36,091 nucleotides of DNA, taken from Candidatus Caenarcanales bacterium (GTDB taxonomy: Bacteria > Cyanobacteriota > Vampirovibrionia > LMEP-6097). Positions 33,187 through 36,091 of this stretch are shown here, piece after piece. Made by a program: the position numbers and the translations under genes. Every line of letters begins with the position of its first letter. Position 1 is the stretch's first letter. The notes under the pieces were generated by a model, which searched no databases, was not told the origin of the DNA, and saw only the letters and a list, made by a program, of their open reading frames with translations. Location: positions 1 through 36,091 of the forward strand of contig JAKVAO010000022.1 of the NCBI GenBank assembly GCA_022447685.1, read 5' to 3'.

Positions 33187-34045
33187 TTCTATTATCTAAT
33201 TTTATTACTAATTCATTAATTTGTTCTAAACTCAGTGTCTCCCCCCTTAATTTTGGGTCTAAATTTAGATATTCGATCTCTTCCTGGCTATAGCCAGCGG
33301 CTTTTAGAGAATTACTAAGAACTTTACGGCGATTTGCAAAAATTGCCTTGATAAACCTTCTCAGTTGCTTAGGTTTAGCTGTTTCGACTCTAGGTTTATC
33401 TCTTAGAGCAAGCTTAATAAAAGCAGAGGTAACTTTAGGAGGCGGTTGAAAACACTGAGCCTCAACTGTAAACAAATATTCAGGAACTGTATAGTAATTA
33501 GCCAATAAAGTAACAGCTGAATAATTCTTGATACCTGGTTCAGCACTAAGCCTCTCAGCGTATTCTTTCTGCACAAGAATATAAATATCAGAAATATATT
33601 CTTTGTTTTCGCTAGGGAAGCCTATTTCACCAAGCAAATGAACAAGGATCTTAGTAGTAATCTGGTAAGGAATATTTGCTACAACTTTAATTTTCCCAGG
33701 CTGCAAATGCTCTTCAGGGATAAGATCCTTCAGATTAGTCTGCAAAACATCGGCATTCTTATAGGTAAAATTAGAATTTAGCTTAGATAAAATTTCTAAG
33801 TGAGTGCAAGCATTGCTATCTAACTCGACGGCATAAACATGCTTTACCAAAGGGATTAACTGTTCAGTTAAAAAACCAATTCCAGCACCTATTTCAAGCA
33901 CAATATCATCTTTAGATAAATCACTAACTTCAATAATAGAATCATGAATAGATTCATCTACCAAGAAGTTCTGACCTAAAGATTTCTGCTTAGAATAACG
34001 CCTAGCTCTTTCAGCTAGTGAAAGATTCGATGCCTCACTTGTCAT
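33179..34045 (-). CDS. rsmA: 16S rRNA dimethyladenosine transferase (RsmA/KsgA)
   Basis: Dimethylates two adjacent adenines (A1518/A1519 in E. coli numbering) of 16S rRNA, late in small-subunit assembly. The family's QKSLGQNFLVD lies near residue 19 and the SAM-binding VLEIGAGIGFLTEQL near 48-62. The acidic loop AVELDS follows, and the catalytic NIPYQIT is near 124-130. PPPKVTSAFIKL and the C-terminal helices with FANRRKVLSNSLK complete the family pattern. Length (288 aa) is normal. It follows grxC by 8 bases and overlaps the RDD gene by 8 bases, a three-gene transcript with unrelated functions. Confidence 0.96.
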   Translation of the reverse strand: MTSEASNLSLAERARRYSKQKSLGQNFLVDESIHDSIIEVSDLSKDDIVLEIGAGIGFLTEQLIPLVKHVYAVELDSNACTHLEILSKLNSNFTYKNADVLQTNLKDLIPEEHLQPGKIKVVANIPYQITTKILVHLLGEIGFPSENKEYISDIYILVQKEYAERLSAEPGIKNYSAVTLLANYYTVPEYLFTVEAQCFQPPPKVTSAFIKLALRDKPRVETAKPKQLRRFIKAIFANRRKVLSNSLKAAGYSQEEIEYLNLDPKLRGETLSLEQINELVIKLDNRNA

Positions 34046-34053
34046 GACTAGCC

Positions 34054-34323
34054 TTAGGATACTAGTTCGTCTAGTTTACCTGCATCATTCAATGCATAAA
34101 GGTCGTCACAACCTCCAATAGACTCACCAGCAACAAAAACTTGAGGTACTGACCTGCGGTTACCTTTAGTCTTTTTAGCCATCTCATCACGAGCAGCTTC
34201 ATCGCCATCTACTTTAATTTGTTCATATCTTAAACCCTTATCATTCAAGAGTGCAAGCGCTCTATGACAAAATGGGCAAGTGTCCCAAGTGTAAATAGTA
34301 ATTTCCTTGTTCTGTACTACCAT
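34054..34323 (-). CDS. grxC: Glutaredoxin
   Basis: Small thiol-disulfide oxidoreductase using glutathione. The active site CPFC is in TIYTWDTCPFCHRALALL, near residues 16-19 from the chosen start. The cis-Pro loop SVPQVFV and the glutathione-binding GGCDDLYAL are present. The longer frame starts at 34383, but the first 20 residues of that version are hydrophobic and not part of the fold. ATG 34323 (MVVQNKE) gives the normal length of 89 residues. It is divergent from the FMN-binding protein gene, with 41 bases between starts. A dithiol glutaredoxin, GrxC-like, by motif. Confidence 0.93.
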   Translation of the reverse strand: MVVQNKEITIYTWDTCPFCHRALALLNDKGLRYEQIKVDGDEAARDEMAKKTKGNRRSVPQVFVAGESIGGCDDLYALNDAGKLDELVS

Positions 34324-34364
34324 AAATATTAATGATAAAACATAAGAGTGGGTAAATATATAAT

Positions 34365-35888
34365 ATGGAAGAATTAATTTCACATTTTTTCAGCTTTTCT
34401 AAATATACGCTTAAATTTATAAATCACTACTCTGGGCTCCTAATGATGGGAACACCTATTTTGGTAATAATTGCGGCTTTTTTCTATGATGTAAACCAAA
34501 AAAAACACACCATCAGAAGAAATTTCCCTGTTATCGGAATTGCTAGATACTTTTTAGAGTTAATCGGACCAGAATTAAGACAATATCTCTTCCACGATGA
34601 AAGGTCAGACCGCCCTATACCTAGATATATTAGATCATGGGTCTATGCCCACTCTAAAAAACAACTAGCAACCGTAGCCTTCGGTACTAAAAAAGATATA
34701 GATAAACCTGGAACACTTTTAATTCGCCACAGTGCTTTTCCAAAAAGCGTCGATGAAAAATCATACCCTACAGATCACAGGCTAGTAATAGGTCCGAAAA
34801 GAAGAAAACCTTACCTCGCCTCTAGATTTAATATCGCAGGAATGTCCTATGGCGCGCTTGGAAAAAATGCGATTCAGGCACTTTCTAATGGAGCTAAATT
34901 AGCTGAGTGCTATCACAACACAGGTGAAGGTGGAGTCTCTTCATATCACTTAGATAGTGGTGCTGACTTAGTAGTACAAATCGGAACTGCCAAATTTGGT
35001 GTTAGAGACAAAAAAGGTAACTTCTCAGAAGAAAAGTTTTTAGAACTAGCAAAACAAGACAATATAAAAATGTTTGAGATAAAAATCTCTCAAGGAGCGA
35101 AACCAGGAAAAGGTGGAGTTCTTCCTAAAGAGAAAATCAGCGCAGAGATAGCTGAGATTCGTGGAATCGAAATGGGAGAAGATGTCATATCACCACCTGC
35201 CCATAAAGAATGGGAAGATGAGTACGGTCTATTAAAATGGATAGATTATTTACAAGAACTATCTGGAAAACCTGTAGGAATCAAGCTTTGCTTGGGTAGA
35301 AAAAGGTTTATCGATCACTTAATAAAAGCAATGAAAGAAACTAAAATCATGCCCGATTTTATTTCTGTAGATGGCGCCGAAGGCGCTACAGGTGCAGCTC
35401 CACTTGCACACACTGACTATCTAGGTTACCCACTAAAAGATGCCATTATGTTCATCGATAATAAACTAAGAGATAGTGGTCTTAGAGAAGAAATTAAACT
35501 TAATGCTTCTGGAAAAATCATTACTAGTGCTGATCTTGCAATTATCATCGCCCTAGGAGCAGATATGGCTTCAGGAGCTAGAGGCTTTATGCTTAGTATT
35601 GGTTGCATACACGCTCTTAAGTGTAATACTAACCATTGCCCAGCTGGAATCGCAACACACGATCCATGGCTTCAAAGAGGACTTGTAGTAGAGACTAAAA
35701 TTCCACGTGTACCTAACTATCATCATGCAGTTTTACATGAGTTTACTAGCCTGCTTCATGCCTGTGGTTATGAAAAACCTGAAGATCTGAAGCGTGAGGA
35801 TGTTATGAAAGTTGTGGATTATCATAAGATAATTCCCATTAATGAAATAGTGCCGCAGCCGCCGCTTAAGGCTTGTAAAGAAGACTAA
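34365..35888 (+). CDS. FMN-binding glutamate synthase-family protein (GltB-type domain, YerD-like)
   Basis: Stand-alone glutamate synthase central/FMN domain preceded by one membrane-associated helix (residues 22-40, LMMGTPILVIIAAFFY). Seen in order: RFNIAGMSYGALGKNAIQAL, the N-x-GEGG segment (CYHNTGEGGVSSYH), then IKISQGAKPGKGGVLP, the barrel strand FISVDGAEGATGAAP, and ASGKIITSADLAIIIALGAD. The 3Fe-4S motif C414-x5-C420-x4-C425 is complete, followed by PAGIATHDP. The amidotransferase and GXGXG domains of full-length GltB are missing, as in B. subtilis YerD and archaeal relatives. The electron partner and physiological reaction of this short group are not settled. A TATAAT touches the ATG, giving either a leaderless start or a chance match. 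Confidence 0.9.
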   Translation: MEELISHFFSFSKYTLKFINHYSGLLMMGTPILVIIAAFFYDVNQKKHTIRRNFPVIGIARYFLELIGPELRQYLFHDERSDRPIPRYIRSWVYAHSKKQLATVAFGTKKDIDKPGTLLIRHSAFPKSVDEKSYPTDHRLVIGPKRRKPYLASRFNIAGMSYGALGKNAIQALSNGAKLAECYHNTGEGGVSSYHLDSGADLVVQIGTAKFGVRDKKGNFSEEKFLELAKQDNIKMFEIKISQGAKPGKGGVLPKEKISAEIAEIRGIEMGEDVISPPAHKEWEDEYGLLKWIDYLQELSGKPVGIKLCLGRKRFIDHLIKAMKETKIMPDFISVDGAEGATGAAPLAHTDYLGYPLKDAIMFIDNKLRDSGLREEIKLNASGKIITSADLAIIIALGADMASGARGFMLSIGCIHALKCNTNHCPAGIATHDPWLQRGLVVETKIPRVPNYHHAVLHEFTSLLHACGYEKPEDLKREDVMKVVDYHKIIPINEIVPQPPLKACKED

Positions 35889-35905
35889 AATGTTAGTACA
35901 AATCC

Positions 35906-36091
35906 TTATGACCGTTCACGAGGATTAGCTTGACGATCAATTTGATCTATAATTTTTTGATAGAATCCTTCTGGAAGCTGATCTCCACTTTTAGATATCA
36001 CACCACCAGCATAATCGTAACTACTCAGGTAAATTGAAAATTAGCAGCAAATATGTTTTGGCAAGCTAGAATTGTAGATTGTCCTAATCTT
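35906..36091 (-). pseudogene. Tail of a minus-strand gene entering from the right edge, possibly frameshifted
   Basis: Two short minus-strand frames follow each other. One enters from the window edge (RLGQSTILACQNIFAANFQF, then T) and stops at TGA 36025-36027. The other is open from 36040 down to TAA 35906-35908 and reads YDYAGGVISKSGDQLPEGFY and on to IDRQANPRERS. It has no standard start codon (CTG at 36028 only). Joined by a frameshift near 36025-36035, they would form one C-terminal region. Family not recognised. Either one gene with an indel, or the end of one gene plus a short ORF. Confidence 0.35.

Noticed and set aside
34324..34383. N-terminal 20-residue extension of glutaredoxin
   Set aside because: Not part of the glutaredoxin fold, would overlap the divergent gene, and ATG 34323 gives the normal length.
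35901..35926. AATCCT...AGGATT inverted repeat after the FMN-binding protein gene
   Set aside because: Only 6 bp with a 14-base loop, no T run, and it overlaps the opposing coding tail; too weak for a terminator.
1..36091. CRISPR array, prophage, transposase or toxin-antitoxin pair
   Set aside because: No regularly spaced repeats, phage structural genes, transposase motifs or paired small toxin/antitoxin frames were found.

Overview
The window looks like a chromosome segment of an AT-rich, flagellated, two-membrane (diderm) bacterium. Flagellation is supported by fliS with a FliA-type promoter and by motB. An outer membrane is supported by a 1279-residue AsmA-like protein and several Sec-exported or lipoprotein-like proteins. 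LCP, glycosyltransferase 2 and MoxR genes point to peptidoglycan and an attached glycopolymer. The combination would fit a non-photosynthetic cyanobacterial relative (Melainabacteria/Vampirovibrionia type) or another AT-rich diderm phylum. This is inference; no rRNA, tRNA or phylogenetic marker was compared. I found no rRNA, tRNA, CRISPR array or transposase. Genes are packed tightly: no gap exceeds 300 bases, and convergent pairs repeatedly overlap at their stop codons.

Layout. 1-2320: a Rad50/RecN-like ATPase whose 5' end is broken at an A9 run, facing a frameshifted small exported protein. 2309-3397: MscS channel (-). 3448-11519: a same-strand run of ketopantoate reductase, a DUF4149-like membrane protein, an exported propeller-like protein, HemW and a giant AsmA-like protein. 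11511-15268: tyrS (-), a small unknown gene and an exported TPR protein. 15376-17374: an MDR dehydrogenase lacking its catalytic zinc ligands, then a LysR regulator. 17429-17552: a 124-base imperfect palindrome. 17550-21972: an envelope polysaccharide region with an LCP-GT2 pair on minus, and a lipoprotein, a Gfo/Idh/MocA oxidoreductase and a ComEA-like HhH protein on plus. 21959-27375: the motility region, with fliS (-) divergent from motB and two large paralogous unknown proteins. 27367-29313: a double-hotdog MaoC dehydratase and MoxR (-). 29401-31818: a promoter, a leader terminator, ruvB and a coupled degenerate histidine kinase. 31837-34323: grxC-rsmA-RDD protein (-). 34365-35888: an FMN-binding glutamate synthase-family protein. 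The right edge holds the tail of a minus-strand gene.

The best candidate for an undescribed system is the motB operon. MotB is followed, with one-base overlap and then zero gap, by two paralogous proteins of 577 and 634 residues. Each has an N-terminal helical-repeat region and a C-terminal AAA+-like core whose Walker A and Walker B motifs have decayed in the same places. Three further genes also look like established folds that have lost their catalytic residues: the pseudo-histidine kinase coupled to ruvB (His to Gln), the RDD protein with a retropepsin-like domain (no DTG), and the MDR dehydrogenase (catalytic Zn ligands lost, structural Zn kept).
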